Assembly: GCA_023439505.1 (NCBI GenBank)
Contig: JAEXNR010000007.1
Location: 62,001 to 126,000, forward strand
Direction of reading: 5' to 3'
Length of the DNA stretch: 64,000 nt
Origin: Bacillota bacterium
GTDB lineage: Bacteria; Bacillota; Clostridia; Lachnospirales; Lachnospiraceae
Shown: piece after piece, positions 1 to 8,036 of the stretch
Numbering within the stretch: the stretch's first letter is position 1
Layout of the letters: every line of letters starts with the position of its first letter
The notes under the pieces: generated by a model
What the model saw: only the letters and a program-made list of their open reading frames with translations
Told to the model about the DNA's origin: nothing
Databases searched by the model: none
Program-made: the position numbers and the translations under genes

Positions 1-149
1 GGATTATGGCAGGAAAAAACGCCGGAATGAAGGTTTGTGCCGTGCATGACGAATATTCTGTCCATACTACGGAGCTTAAGAAGGAATTAGCGGATTATTA
101 TATTGAATCAATGGAAGACATAGTACCTGAGGAATCTATCTGGGAGTAG
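1..149 (+). CDS. HAD-superfamily hydrolase, C-terminal fragment
   Basis: Only the last 48 codons are in the window; the reading frame is open from base 3 and stops at TAG 147-149. The fragment contains G-K-N-A-G-M-K-V followed by A-V-H-D and then A-D-Y-Y-I near the end. This is the usual C-terminal pattern of HAD subfamily IA hydrolases (phosphoglycolate phosphatase or beta-phosphoglucomutase type): a small-residue loop next to the last acidic motif, a short strand, and a final ADY(Y/V)I segment. The substrate cannot be read from this piece. It lies 4 bp upstream of the next gene, so the two are probably co-transcribed. Confidence 0.6.
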   Translation, partial: IMAGKNAGMKVCAVHDEYSVHTTELKKELADYYIESMEDIVPEESIWE

Positions 150-153
150 CGTA

Positions 154-1170
154 ATGAAGCAGTTTATCGTAAATCATAATGAGGCAGGACAGCGCTTGGA
201 CAAATTATTGTTCAAGCTTTTAAATAAAGCACCGAAAAATTTCATCTATAAAATGCTGCGTAAGAAAAATATCGTACTAAACGGTAAAAAGGCGGATGGT
301 TCCGAAAAGTTAAATCTGCAGGACGAAGTTAAGTTGTTTCTTTCTGATGAAACCATAGCGCAGTTTCAGGAGCATGAAACTGCCATTCATGCTGAAGCTG
401 ATGTTGATATCATCTATGAAGATCAACATATTATAATTATGAATAAGCCTTTGGGGATATTATCCCAGAAAGCAGCTCCCAATGACATATCCATGGTAGA
501 AGCCATGATTTCATATCTGATATCTACAAAACAGATATCAGTGGAACAACTTACCAGCTTCAAGCCGGGAATCTGTAATCGGCTGGATCGCAATACCAGT
601 GGGATCCTGATCGGAGGAAAGTCCTTACAGGGATTACAGAGAATGTCAGAAGTAATAAAAGATCGTTCTGTAAGTAAATATTATTTGTGCATCGTCAAGG
701 GAGCGCTAAGGGAGAATAAGAGGATTGAAGGATACCTTACCAAAGATTCTCTTAAGAATAAAGTCTCCATTTTTACTCATCCAAAAGAGGATACAGATTA
801 TATTTGCACAGAATATCATCCCCTGGGGATCAGCACGGCAATTAACGCTGCAACAGGAACCCTTGGTGTATTTACACTCCTGCAGGTTAAATTAATCACC
901 GGTCGTTCCCATCAGATCAGAGCGCATCTGTCCAGTATCGGTCATCCGCTGATTGGGGACTATAAATACGGTGATCATCAGGTAAACTATTATTTTAAAA
1001 CAAGCTATGGTTTGGAACATCAATTATTACATTCAAACCGAATCGTTTTTCCAAAGATGGAGGGTGATTTCTCTGTGATATCAGAAAAGGAGTTTAAAGC
1101 CGGATTACCGAAACTCTATGAAAGCATAGGGGCCCAGCTTTTCGGAGCTCGTTTTACAAATATTATGTAA
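154..1170 (+). CDS. RluA-family pseudouridine synthase with S4 domain
   Basis: Predicted to convert specific uridines in rRNA or tRNA to pseudouridine. The N-terminal 65 residues match an S4 RNA-binding domain (GQRLDKLL at 12-19, IVLNGKKADG near 40). The catalytic motif is CNRLDRNTSG with nucleophile Asp145. Most RluA members have HRLDxxTSG, so this one carries Asn where His is usual. The C-terminal motif GRSHQIRAHL and HPLIGDYKYG are also typical. The length of 338 residues suits RluC/RluD-like enzymes. ATG 154 follows a GGGAG at 142-146 at good spacing. The exact target site cannot be inferred, so no symbol is given. Confidence 0.9.
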   Translation: MKQFIVNHNEAGQRLDKLLFKLLNKAPKNFIYKMLRKKNIVLNGKKADGSEKLNLQDEVKLFLSDETIAQFQEHETAIHAEADVDIIYEDQHIIIMNKPLGILSQKAAPNDISMVEAMISYLISTKQISVEQLTSFKPGICNRLDRNTSGILIGGKSLQGLQRMSEVIKDRSVSKYYLCIVKGALRENKRIEGYLTKDSLKNKVSIFTHPKEDTDYICTEYHPLGISTAINAATGTLGVFTLLQVKLITGRSHQIRAHLSSIGHPLIGDYKYGDHQVNYYFKTSYGLEHQLLHSNRIVFPKMEGDFSVISEKEFKAGLPKLYESIGAQLFGARFTNIM

Positions 1171-1191
1171 TAAGTTCGGGAGGTGTAGGAT

Positions 1192-1734
1192 ATGCCATCG
1201 TGGAATTCCAGGGGTCTTCGCGGCTCCATGCTGGAAGAGATGATTAATATTACCAATACGAAATATCGGGAAAAGCAATTGGCTTTGATTCAAAAGGTGC
1301 CTACCCCGATTACTCCGATTAATATAGACAAAGAAAACCGCCATATAACACTGGCGTATTTTGAACAGAAAAGCACCGTTGATTATATCGGGGTGGTTCA
1401 GGGGATCCCTGTTTGTTTTGATGCCAAAGAATGTGCGGTGGAAACATTTCAGATGAATAATGTTCATCAGCATCAAATTGATTTCATGAAAGCATTTGAG
1501 GAACAATCAGGAATTTCCTTTCTGTTAATCTATTTTAAAAAGCTTGAAATTTATTATTATCTTCCCTATGATCAATTGCTTTTCTTCTGGAACAGGGCAA
1601 GGGACGGGGGCAGAAAAAGCTTTCGGTTTGAGGAACTTGACTTATCTTACCGGATTCCGGTACAAAACGGAGTATGCATTCATTATCTTGAAATGATTAA
1701 GAAAGATCTGGAACGAAGAGAAATTAACGGTTGA
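1192..1734 (+). CDS. recU: Holliday junction resolvase RecU
   Basis: RecU cleaves four-way DNA junctions during recombination and repair in Gram-positive bacteria. The 180-residue product has the family's linear signature: RGLRGSMLEEMI near the N-terminus, Q-K-V-P-T-P-I-T-P, then STVDYIGV with G-I-P-V-C-F-D-A-K-E. The acidic D and the D-A-K-E set form the PD-(D/E)xK-like metal site. HQIDFM and SGISFLLIYF follow. Start ATG 1192 is preceded by GGAGGTGTAGG. It follows the pseudouridine synthase by 21 bp. In Bacilli recU often sits beside a penicillin-binding protein gene, but that neighbour is absent here. Confidence 0.93.
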   Translation: MPSWNSRGLRGSMLEEMINITNTKYREKQLALIQKVPTPITPINIDKENRHITLAYFEQKSTVDYIGVVQGIPVCFDAKECAVETFQMNNVHQHQIDFMKAFEEQSGISFLLIYFKKLEIYYYLPYDQLLFFWNRARDGGRKSFRFEELDLSYRIPVQNGVCIHYLEMIKKDLERREING

Positions 1735-1759
1735 CAGCTGTTATGGAATAACTTATAAT
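1731..1759 (+). promoter_or_regulatory. Sigma-A promoter of the his operon
   Basis: TTGACA (1731-1736) and TATAAT (1754-1759) are both perfect consensus boxes with a 17-bp spacer. They overlap the stop of recU and point at hisZ. The leader of about 120 bases contains GTTACCAT (1794-1801) and its exact complement ATGGTAAC (1830-1837), enough for an 8-bp stem. I found no T-box, no His-rich leader peptide and no terminator-like T-run. Confidence 0.8.
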
Positions 1760-1883
1760 GTTAAAACATATCAGTGTGGTAGCGAATTATCACGTTACCA
1801 TGATGAAGCAATGGCTATTTGAAAGAAAGATGGTAACTATAAATTAATTGATAGCAGCAAGCAGCGCGGAAAAGAGGTAGATT

Positions 1884-3149
1884 ATGAAGGATAAATTATT
1901 ACATACGCCGGAAGGAGTCAGAGATATCTATAATTCGGAATGTGCAACCAAGATGTTGCTGCAAAAGAACCTCCATCATGTGCTGGAGCATTACGGATTT
2001 CAGGACATTCAGACACCCAGCTTTGAATTCTTTGATATATTCAGCCAGGAGCGTGGAAGTGTATCCTCTAAGGATATGTATAAATTCTTTGACCGTGATG
2101 GAAACACGCTTGTATTAAGACCGGATATTACACCTTCTATTGCCCGTTGTGCGGCTAAATATTTTAAGGATGAAACGCAGCCGATTCGCATGTGTTATAT
2201 CGGGAATACGTTTATCAATAACATCAGTTATCAGGGAAAATTAAAGGAAGTAACGCAACTTGGTGCGGAGTTAATTAATGATGACAGTGTGGAAGCCGAT
2301 GCAGAATTATTGGCTTTGACAGTGGAATGTCTTCTAAGTTCCGGTCTGAAAGAATTTCAGCTGGAGATCGGCAATGCGGATTTCTTTCGTGCACTGATCG
2401 AAGAAGCCGGATTTACAGAGGAAGATGAAATTTCTAATGTAAGAACTTTGATTGAAAATAAGAATATGTTTGGCGTAGAAGAAATTGTGTCAGGCAAAGA
2501 GATGAATCAGGATCTAAAAGCAATCTTTTTAAAGCTGCCGGAACTATTCGGATCGCTTGAGATTCTAAGCCTGGCAAAGGAGCTTACGAAAAATATCAGG
2601 GCAATAAAAGCCATAGAACGTCTTTTGCAGCTCAATGAAATACTTACAGAATATGGATATGAAAAATATGTATCCTTTGATCTTGGAATGTTAAGCAAAT
2701 ATAACTATTATACCGGAATCATTTTTAAAGCATATACCTATGGTACCGGAGATGCAGTTGCCACAGGCGGCCGCTATAATAATCTGGTGGGACAATTCGG
2801 TATGGATGCACCTGCCATTGGTCTTGCGATTGTTGTGGATCAGCTGATGATCGCCTTATCGAGGCAAAAACTGTTACGGGAGCCGGAAACACAGGATACC
2901 CTGATCCTGTATCATCAGCCCTATCGAAAAACTGCGATAGCACTGGCCGGGCAATTTCGCAAAGACGGTATGAATACCATACTGCAAAAAGCCGGGATAG
3001 ATACGGATATAGAGGTGAGCCTGGCATATGCAAAGCGAAATAACATCGGAGGAATCTTATATCTGGCAGACCCTGACGAAATTAAAGTGATAGAAGCGGC
3101 GACGGGTAAGATTCAGATTGTAGCCATCGGTGAGTTTATGCATTCTTAA
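1884..3149 (+). CDS. hisZ: HisZ, regulatory subunit of ATP phosphoribosyltransferase
   Basis: A histidyl-tRNA-synthetase-like protein that activates the short form of HisG in the first step of histidine biosynthesis. The start TPEGVRDIYN is the class II synthetase-fold entry shared by HisZ and HisRS. LRPDITPSIAR near residues 75-86 and the later ATGGRYNNLVGQFG are the conserved class II motifs. At 421 residues it matches HisZ length. The adjacent short HisG supports HisZ over a true HisRS. ATG 1884 is preceded by AAAGAGGTAG. It is the first gene of the his operon, downstream of the promoter at 1731. Confidence 0.92.
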   Translation: MKDKLLHTPEGVRDIYNSECATKMLLQKNLHHVLEHYGFQDIQTPSFEFFDIFSQERGSVSSKDMYKFFDRDGNTLVLRPDITPSIARCAAKYFKDETQPIRMCYIGNTFINNISYQGKLKEVTQLGAELINDDSVEADAELLALTVECLLSSGLKEFQLEIGNADFFRALIEEAGFTEEDEISNVRTLIENKNMFGVEEIVSGKEMNQDLKAIFLKLPELFGSLEILSLAKELTKNIRAIKAIERLLQLNEILTEYGYEKYVSFDLGMLSKYNYYTGIIFKAYTYGTGDAVATGGRYNNLVGQFGMDAPAIGLAIVVDQLMIALSRQKLLREPETQDTLILYHQPYRKTAIALAGQFRKDGMNTILQKAGIDTDIEVSLAYAKRNNIGGILYLADPDEIKVIEAATGKIQIVAIGEFMHS

Positions 3150-3315
3150 TTCAATGTTCCGAAGCACACCGGGGATATAGAAATGAAATATGAATTGTGT
3201 GTGATGATGAAAGCATGTACCCGTAGAACGTTTTCACCAGCGGATGGCGGGAAAGAATCATGAATGGAAGGTCCTTTGATAAAATGAAGGATACTGCAGG
3301 AAAGGGTGGAATTGG

Positions 3316-3951
3316 ATGAGATATCTTACAATGGCTTTGGCAAAAGGCCGCCTTGCCATAAATACGTTAAATGTACTGGAGAAAATCGGTATCAGCTGCG
3401 AAGAGATTAAGGATAAGTCTTCAAGAAAGCTGATCTTTATCAATGAGGAGTTAAAATTAAAATTCTTTCTTGCAAAAGCAAGTGATGTACCTACCTATGT
3501 GGAATATGGTGCAGCGGATATCGGTGTCGTAGGAAAGGATACCATTTTGGAAGAAGGCAGGAAGATGTATGAAGTGGTTGATCTCGGTCTTGGAAAATGC
3601 AGAATGTGTGTGGCCGGACCTGCTTCTGCAAAAGAACTGCTCCACCATGGAGAACTGATTCGTGTTGCCACCAAATATCCCAATATCGCCAAAGACTACT
3701 TCTATAATAAAAAACATCAGACGGTGGAAATTATTAAATTAAACGGTTCCATTGAACTTGCACCGATTGTGGGTTTATCCGAGGTGATCGTAGATATCGT
3801 TGAAACGGGTTCCACTCTCAGGGAGAATGGTTTGGAGGTATTAGAGGAAATCTGTAGTCTGTCAGCCAGAATGGTAGTGAATGAAGTCAGCATGAAGATG
3901 GAACATGAGCGAATTACAAAGATGATCCGTGATCTCAAAGAAGTTTTATAG
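3316..3951 (+). CDS. hisG: ATP phosphoribosyltransferase, short catalytic form HisG(S)
   Basis: Condenses ATP with PRPP, the first committed step to histidine. The 211-residue product opens with RYLTMALAKGRL, the usual HisG start, and has YVEYGAADIGVVGKD and the PRPP-binding VDIVETGSTLRENGL. It lacks the C-terminal regulatory ACT-like domain of long HisG, so it needs the HisZ encoded just upstream; active HisG(S)-HisZ complexes are known for this family. The 166 bp between hisZ and hisG hold no clear gene. The site GGAAAGGGTGG precedes ATG 3316. Confidence 0.95.
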   Translation: MRYLTMALAKGRLAINTLNVLEKIGISCEEIKDKSSRKLIFINEELKLKFFLAKASDVPTYVEYGAADIGVVGKDTILEEGRKMYEVVDLGLGKCRMCVAGPASAKELLHHGELIRVATKYPNIAKDYFYNKKHQTVEIIKLNGSIELAPIVGLSEVIVDIVETGSTLRENGLEVLEEICSLSARMVVNEVSMKMEHERITKMIRDLKEVL

Positions 3952-3978
3952 TTTGCAGGCGATAGAAAGGGCATGGTT

Positions 3979-5274
3979 ATGATGATGAGAATAGTTCAAT
4001 TAACGAAGGAATCAAAGAAGAACTTATTAGAGGATTTATTAAAGAGAAGTCCAAATCAATATGAGCAATATGCAGATGCAGTGGCAGAGATTCTGGAGAA
4101 TGTGAAAAAGCAGGGGGATCAGGCTGTATTTTCCTATACGGAACGTTTTGATAAGGCAACATTGTCAAAAGAAACCATTAAAGTGACGAAAGCAGAGATT
4201 GATGAGGCATATACCAAAGTAGATTCCGCTCTTTTAGAGGTCATCAGAAAGGCAATTGCCAATATCAGATCATTTCATGAAAAGCAGAAAACCAATAGCT
4301 GGTTTGATACCACAGAAAGCGGTACCATCCTGGGGCAGAAGATTACGCCCATTGCTAGTGTGGGAGTTTATGTGCCGGGAGGTAAGGCAGCCTATCCTTC
4401 TTCTGTTTTGATGAATGTGGTACCGGCAAAAGTGGCTGGTGTGACAAGAATTGCCATGACAACCCCCCCGGATAAAGAGGGTAATATTAATGCCGGAACC
4501 TTGGTTGCAGCCAACGAAGCAGGGGTCACAGAAATTTATAAAACCGGCGGAGCTCAGGCAATTGCAGCACTGGCCTACGGTACGGAGAGTATTGCAAAGG
4601 TAGATAAAATTGTGGGGCCCGGCAATATCTATGTGGCTTTAGCAAAGAAAGCAGTGTATGGTCATGTCAGTATTGATTCCATCGCAGGGCCCAGCGAGAT
4701 TCTTGTACTTGCAGATGAGTCGGCCAATCCACGTTATGTAGCCGCAGATCTCCTCTCCCAGGCAGAACATGACGAACTGGCTTCCGCAATTCTTGTGACT
4801 ACCAGTGAAGAATTAGCTAGGAAGGTTTCTGTTGAGGTGGATCAGTTTGTTGCTCAACTCTCCCGTAAGGATATTATTCAGAAATCTCTTGATAATTACG
4901 GATATTTATTAGTAGCCCAGAACATGTCCGATGCCATTGAAGCTGTAAATGAAATTGCTTCCGAGCATCTGGAGATTATGACAAGGGATCCCTTTATGAC
5001 GATGACAAAGATCAGGAATGCAGGCGCAATTTTCATTGGTGAATATTCCAGTGAGCCTCTGGGTGATTATATGGCGGGGCCAAATCATATCCTGCCAACC
5101 AACGGAACAGCGAAGTTCTTCTCACCCCTTAACGTTGATGATTTTGTGAAAAAATCCAGTATTATCTCTTATTCCAGAGAGGCCCTCGAACCAATATATA
5201 AGGACATTGCCGTGTTTGCCAATTCAGAAGGTCTGACAGCCCATGCCAATTCGGTAACGGTCCGTTTCGAATAA
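3979..5274 (+). CDS. hisD: Histidinol dehydrogenase
   Basis: Zinc- and NAD-dependent enzyme that oxidises L-histidinol to L-histidine, the last two pathway steps. Motifs seen are VYVPGGKAAYPSSVLM, KIVGPGNIYVALAKK, SIAGPSEILVLAD, the zinc-site QAEHDELASAIL (Gln and His ligands), EHLEIM, and GPNHILPT (catalytic and metal His region). Four in-frame ATGs occur at 3973, 3979, 3982 and 3985. AAAGG at 3966-3970 is only 2 bases from the first but 8 from ATG 3979, so I start there (431 residues). It follows hisG after 27 bp. Confidence 0.95.
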   Translation: MMMRIVQLTKESKKNLLEDLLKRSPNQYEQYADAVAEILENVKKQGDQAVFSYTERFDKATLSKETIKVTKAEIDEAYTKVDSALLEVIRKAIANIRSFHEKQKTNSWFDTTESGTILGQKITPIASVGVYVPGGKAAYPSSVLMNVVPAKVAGVTRIAMTTPPDKEGNINAGTLVAANEAGVTEIYKTGGAQAIAALAYGTESIAKVDKIVGPGNIYVALAKKAVYGHVSIDSIAGPSEILVLADESANPRYVAADLLSQAEHDELASAILVTTSEELARKVSVEVDQFVAQLSRKDIIQKSLDNYGYLLVAQNMSDAIEAVNEIASEHLEIMTRDPFMTMTKIRNAGAIFIGEYSSEPLGDYMAGPNHILPTNGTAKFFSPLNVDDFVKKSSIISYSREALEPIYKDIAVFANSEGLTAHANSVTVRFE

Positions 5275-5282
5275 AATGTGAT

Positions 5283-5310
5283 TTGACATTTATTTCACTT
5301 ATTGTATAAT
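5283..5310 (+). promoter_or_regulatory. Internal sigma-A promoter before hisB
   Basis: TTGACA (5283-5288) and TATAAT (5305-5310) with a 16-bp spacer sit in the 65-bp hisD-hisB gap. An inverted repeat, TTATTTCA and TGAAATAA separated by 12 bases, overlaps the spacer and -10 box and could be an operator. This would allow hisB and later genes to be transcribed apart from hisZGD. Confidence 0.7.
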
Positions 5311-5339
5311 GAAATAAACATAAGAAAGGATGATACGGA

Positions 5340-5930
5340 ATGAATAATCGTATTGCGCAGTCTGGCCGTATTACCAAAGAAACAGATATTTCAATGGAAT
5401 TTAATGTGGACGGAAGCGGAAACTCTCAGATTGATACCGGGATCGGCTTCTTTGATCATATGCTTGACAGCTTTACCCGTCATGGTTTCTTTGATCTTAA
5501 ACTCACTGTCAAGGGGGACTTGCACGTTGATGCCCACCATACGGTGGAAGATACCGGGATTGTACTTGGTCAGGCAATTAAGAATGCGATTGGAGATAAG
5601 GCTGGTATTAAGCGTTATGGTTCCTTTTTGCTTCCCATGGATGAAACCCTGGTCATGTGTGCAATTGATTTATCCGGTCGTCCTTATCTGTCCTATGATT
5701 TGAACTTTTCCACTGATCGGGTTGGATATATGGATACAGAACTGGTAAAAGAATTTTTCTATGCAATTTCCTATAGTGCAGGCATGAACTTACATCTAAA
5801 GCATATGAACGGTGACAACAATCATCATATCATAGAAGCAGCGTTCAAAGCGTTTGCCAAGGCATTGGATGAAGCGACAGGATTTGACCCCAGAATTCAG
5901 GGTGTCTTGTCTACAAAAGGAACCATATAG
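5340..5930 (+). CDS. hisB: Imidazoleglycerol-phosphate dehydratase
   Basis: Dehydrates imidazole glycerol phosphate to imidazole acetol phosphate using a di-manganese site. The 196-residue product has the two repeated metal-binding motifs of the family: FFDHMLDSFTRHG with DAHHTVEDTGI in the first half, and HLKHMNGDNNHHIIEAAFK in the second. It is the monofunctional form, without the phosphatase domain fused in enterobacteria. The start ATG 5340 has AAGGATGATACGG before it. A separate phosphatase for histidinol phosphate is not seen in the window. Confidence 0.96.
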   Translation: MNNRIAQSGRITKETDISMEFNVDGSGNSQIDTGIGFFDHMLDSFTRHGFFDLKLTVKGDLHVDAHHTVEDTGIVLGQAIKNAIGDKAGIKRYGSFLLPMDETLVMCAIDLSGRPYLSYDLNFSTDRVGYMDTELVKEFFYAISYSAGMNLHLKHMNGDNNHHIIEAAFKAFAKALDEATGFDPRIQGVLSTKGTI

Positions 5931-5962
5931 CATAGACACATCGGAGAAAGGCATGGTTGATT

Positions 5963-6685
5963 ATGAAATTATTTCCTGCAATTGATATAAAGAATGGACA
6001 GTGTGTGAGATTAAAACAGGGCAGATTTGAGGATGTACTGGTGTACTCGGATATCCCCTTAAATATTGCAAAACAATGGGAAGCGAAAGGGGCTTCCTTT
6101 ATCCATATTGTGGATCTGGACGGCGCGCTGGTCGGGCACTCTGTCAATGATGAAGTGATCAAAAACATTGTTTCAGAGGTTAAGATCCCGATTCAGGTTG
6201 GCGGCGGTATCCGAAGCATTAAAGATATTGAGAATAAGCTGTCCCTTGGTGTTAACCGGGTGATTATCGGAACGAAAGCGGTTAAGGATCCGGCATTTAT
6301 TAAAGAAGCGATTTCGTTATTCGGAGCGGACAAAATTGTCATAGGAATAGATGCGAAAGACGGTATGGTTGCCATTGAGGGCTGGGAAAAAATCAGTACA
6401 TACCAGGCAGTGGCTTTGGCGATGGAGATGAAGAGCTACGGGGTAAAAACCATAGTATATACAGATATTTCCAAGGACGGAATGCTCCTTGGACCTAATA
6501 TTTCTCATACGAAGGAGCTGGCACAAACAACCGGGCTGGATATCATTGCCTCAGGTGGTGTTTCTTGTATGAAGGACCTGGAAATGCTCCGGGAAATCAA
6601 TGTATATGGTGCCATTATGGGAAAGGCATTGTATGAAAACAGAATTGAGCTGAGCAAAGCAGTTCAGATGTTTGAACGAAGCTGA
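5963..6685 (+). CDS. hisA: ProFAR isomerase HisA
   Basis: Opens the ribose ring of ProFAR to give PRFAR, the substrate of the HisH-HisF synthase. It is a 240-residue TIM barrel. FPAIDIKNGQCVRLKQG carries the first catalytic Asp, GGGIRS the first phosphate-binding loop, IGIDAKDG precedes the second half, YTDISKDG carries the second Asp, and SGGVS is the second phosphate loop. All key positions are intact. I chose ATG 5963, 11 bases after AAAGG, over TTG 5957. The next gene starts 44 bp later; the expected hisH and hisF are missing between or beside them. Confidence 0.93.
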   Translation: MKLFPAIDIKNGQCVRLKQGRFEDVLVYSDIPLNIAKQWEAKGASFIHIVDLDGALVGHSVNDEVIKNIVSEVKIPIQVGGGIRSIKDIENKLSLGVNRVIIGTKAVKDPAFIKEAISLFGADKIVIGIDAKDGMVAIEGWEKISTYQAVALAMEMKSYGVKTIVYTDISKDGMLLGPNISHTKELAQTTGLDIIASGGVSCMKDLEMLREINVYGAIMGKALYENRIELSKAVQMFERS

Positions 6686-6729
6686 AAACAGGCTTGAATC
6701 AACCAGCTAATATTTTAGGAGGTAACCTG

Positions 6730-7998
6730 ATGTCAAATAAGAAAATAATACCCTATATCAATGCTGAAAGCGAGAAATCAGAGCAGGTTCTGGCATTGGC
6801 AAAGAAATATTCCAATCATGGTGCGGATGAACTGTTACTCTATCATTTTGCTAAGGATGAGAAATCCAGAGAAGAATTTCTTGCCCTTGCTAAGGAGTTA
6901 TCCGCGGCGATTGATATTCCTTTTATCATTGGATGCTATGTGAGCCGGCTGGAGGATGTGAAGAAGGCATTGTATACCGGTGCGACGGCGGTGCTGATAA
7001 AATATGGTTCATTGGAACATAAAGAATTATTAAAAGAGGCTTCCGAACGTTTTGGATCAGATAAATTAATTGTTGAACTTGATATGATTGAGTATCTGGA
7101 GGAGAAAGAAGAGGACCTTTGTACCACTCTTGAGCGTCTTGGCGTAGGGAGTATACAGCTAAAACATGTTGTGCCCTCACAAAAGGTGACGAATAAAATT
7201 CAATCTCATTCTATTTCTGTCATCATAAGGGACAGTTTGGTAAGAAATGATTTAAGCACCTTAATTTCGATACCGAATGTGATCGGCGTTGCAACCAATT
7301 TCTTTGAAGATAAAGACATTATGAAGGCAAAGCATACATTGAAAGACAATGGCATTGAGGTAAATACCTTTGAAAGCAGTATGGCATTTTCAACGTTTAA
7401 ATTAGACCGGAACGGGCTGATCCCTGTGATCACACAGGATTATAAAACAGGTGAAGTTTTAATGCTTGCGTATATGAATGAGGAAGCATATAATAAGACT
7501 GTTGCGGATGGCATCATGACGTATTATTCCAGAAGCAGAGGAAAACTCTGGATAAAAGGTGAGACCTCCGGGCATTATCAATATGTAAAGAAGCTGGTAA
7601 TTGATTGTGATAAGGATACGATTGTGGCAAAGGTTCTTCAGATTGGACCTGCCTGTCATACGGGAAATCAAAGCTGCTTTTTTACCGACCTTGTGACAAA
7701 GGAATATTCCGATACCAATCCATTGCATGTATTTCAGGATGTCTATGATGTGATTACAGACCGTAAGAAGCATCCCAAGGAAGGTTCCTACACCAATTAT
7801 CTTTTTGATAAGGGAATCGATAAGATCTTAAAGAAATGCGGGGAAGAAGCAACAGAGATCACCATTGCGGCCAAGAACCCCGGCAGTGAGGAACTTCGTT
7901 ATGAGATCGCCGATTATTTATATCATGTTATGGTACTCATGGCGGAATGCGGACTGGACTGGAATGATATCACCACAGAACTGGCTCACAGGAAATAA
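6730..7998 (+). CDS. hisIE: Fusion of a degraded HisF-like barrel with HisI and HisE
   Basis: A 422-residue protein in three parts. Residues about 1-215 align by eye with HisF (HGADELLL, FIIGCYVSRLEDVKKAL, ERFGSDKLIVELD), but the first catalytic Asp position is Asn (PYIN for PCLD) and the phosphate loop GGGIRS is GCYVSR, so cyclase activity is unlikely. Residues about 222-330 are phosphoribosyl-AMP cyclohydrolase (AYMNEEAY, YYSRSRGKLWIKGE, metal-binding DCDKD and ACHTGNQSCF). Residues about 333-422 are phosphoribosyl-ATP pyrophosphohydrolase (KCGEEATEITIAAKN, ADYLYHVMVLM). ATG 6730 with AGGAGG at 6717-6722 is clearly the start. HisI and HisE perform steps two and three of the pathway. Confidence 0.88.
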   Translation: MSNKKIIPYINAESEKSEQVLALAKKYSNHGADELLLYHFAKDEKSREEFLALAKELSAAIDIPFIIGCYVSRLEDVKKALYTGATAVLIKYGSLEHKELLKEASERFGSDKLIVELDMIEYLEEKEEDLCTTLERLGVGSIQLKHVVPSQKVTNKIQSHSISVIIRDSLVRNDLSTLISIPNVIGVATNFFEDKDIMKAKHTLKDNGIEVNTFESSMAFSTFKLDRNGLIPVITQDYKTGEVLMLAYMNEEAYNKTVADGIMTYYSRSRGKLWIKGETSGHYQYVKKLVIDCDKDTIVAKVLQIGPACHTGNQSCFFTDLVTKEYSDTNPLHVFQDVYDVITDRKKHPKEGSYTNYLFDKGIDKILKKCGEEATEITIAAKNPGSEELRYEIADYLYHVMVLMAECGLDWNDITTELAHRK

Positions 7999-8036
7999 TT
8001 TGGAAAGAGATAAAGACATATAGGAGGCAAAAGAAA

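Noticed and set aside
1760..1883. T-box or attenuator before hisZ
   Set aside because: No conserved T-box sequence, no run of His codons and no terminator hairpin with T-run; only an 8-bp stem.
3183..3263. Small ORF of 26 codons between hisZ and hisG
   Set aside because: Weak ribosome site, no recognisable sequence and no His-rich leader character.
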